Source: Lachnospiraceae bacterium
Lineage (GTDB): Bacteria > Bacillota > Clostridia > Lachnospirales > Lachnospiraceae
Assembly: GCA_016301965.1 (NCBI GenBank)
Contig: JAEDOO010000036.1
Span: forward strand, 1 to 13,850
DNA length: 13,850 bases
Reading direction: 5' to 3'
A model generated the notes under the pieces. That model was not told the origin of the DNA. It worked only from the letters and a program-made list of their open reading frames with translations, and did not search any database. Both the position numbers and the translations under genes were made by a program. Position 1 is the stretch's first letter, and each line of letters opens with the position of its first letter. Positions 13,781 through 13,850 of this stretch are shown here, piece after piece.

Positions 13781-13850
13781 TTGGATATATAGTAATTTCA
13801 AGCGACTTTAACGAGCACGACTCCGAGACTACAGGCTCGGAGCGAGCGCA
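13781..13850 (+). repeat. Palindromic intergenic repeat, copy 3 (right part cut by the window edge)
   Basis: From 13802 to the window end the sequence matches the core of copies 1 and 2 except the single base after ACTTTA (A here). The inner hairpin CTCCGAG/CTCGGAG is intact. Upstream, GGATATATAG (13783-13792) resembles the left arm of the complete copy, and the arm may begin as early as 13755. The right arm lies outside the window. It follows the transketolase gene, again just beyond a 3' end, in the same orientation as copy 1. Confidence 0.85.

Noticed and set aside
12755..13801. A 348-codon open frame on the minus strand
   Set aside because: It is antisense to the transketolase C subunit and has low-complexity translated content.

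Overview
The window looks like chromosome from an anaerobic gut Firmicute, most probably a Lachnospiraceae of the Blautia/Dorea/Ruminococcus type. This rests on protein style, AGGAGG-type ribosome binding sites, TTGACA/TATAAT promoters, a ZTP riboswitch before formate-tetrahydrofolate ligase, and a transketolase split into two subunits. No tRNA, rRNA, CRISPR array, prophage or transposase gene was found.

Layout. (1) 112-1182, minus: a membrane protein of the zinc-ribbon 'TFIIB-type' family that lacks the zinc ribbon. (2) 1455-4045, plus: a GPH-type sugar/cation symporter, a strong terminator, then a UroD-like (MtaA/CmuA type) methyltransferase. (3) 4297-8242, minus: DAHP synthase, a formate/nitrite-family channel, and formate-tetrahydrofolate ligase under a ZTP riboswitch with its own promoter and terminator switch. 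(4) 8599-10288, plus: a 62-residue six-cysteine protein and a secreted coiled-coil NlpC/P60 cell-wall hydrolase. (5) 10460-13693, plus: an operon for the non-oxidative pentose phosphate pathway (rpe, transaldolase, transketolase N and C subunits).

How the genes fit together. The formate channel and the ligase link formate flux to the folate one-carbon pool, and the riboswitch raises ligase expression when 10-formyl-THF is short. The pentose phosphate operon makes erythrose-4-phosphate, a substrate of the DAHP synthase nearby. The symporter/methyltransferase pair could feed methyl groups into the same one-carbon pool, but no corrinoid protein or activator is in the window, so that is inference.

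The least explained signal is a repeat present three times: at the left edge (1-101), between the convergent methyltransferase and DAHP synthase genes (4114-4264, reverse orientation, complete) and at the right edge (from about 13781). The complete copy is a 151-nt near-perfect palindrome with 43-bp arms around a 58-nt core. The core is conserved between copies except at one base, while the arms diverge. All copies lie just beyond gene 3' ends. I do not recognise it as a named element. A second, weaker signal is an 11-nt sequence (GGTGATGAGGC) inside foldable segments immediately after both the transaldolase and the transketolase stop codons.
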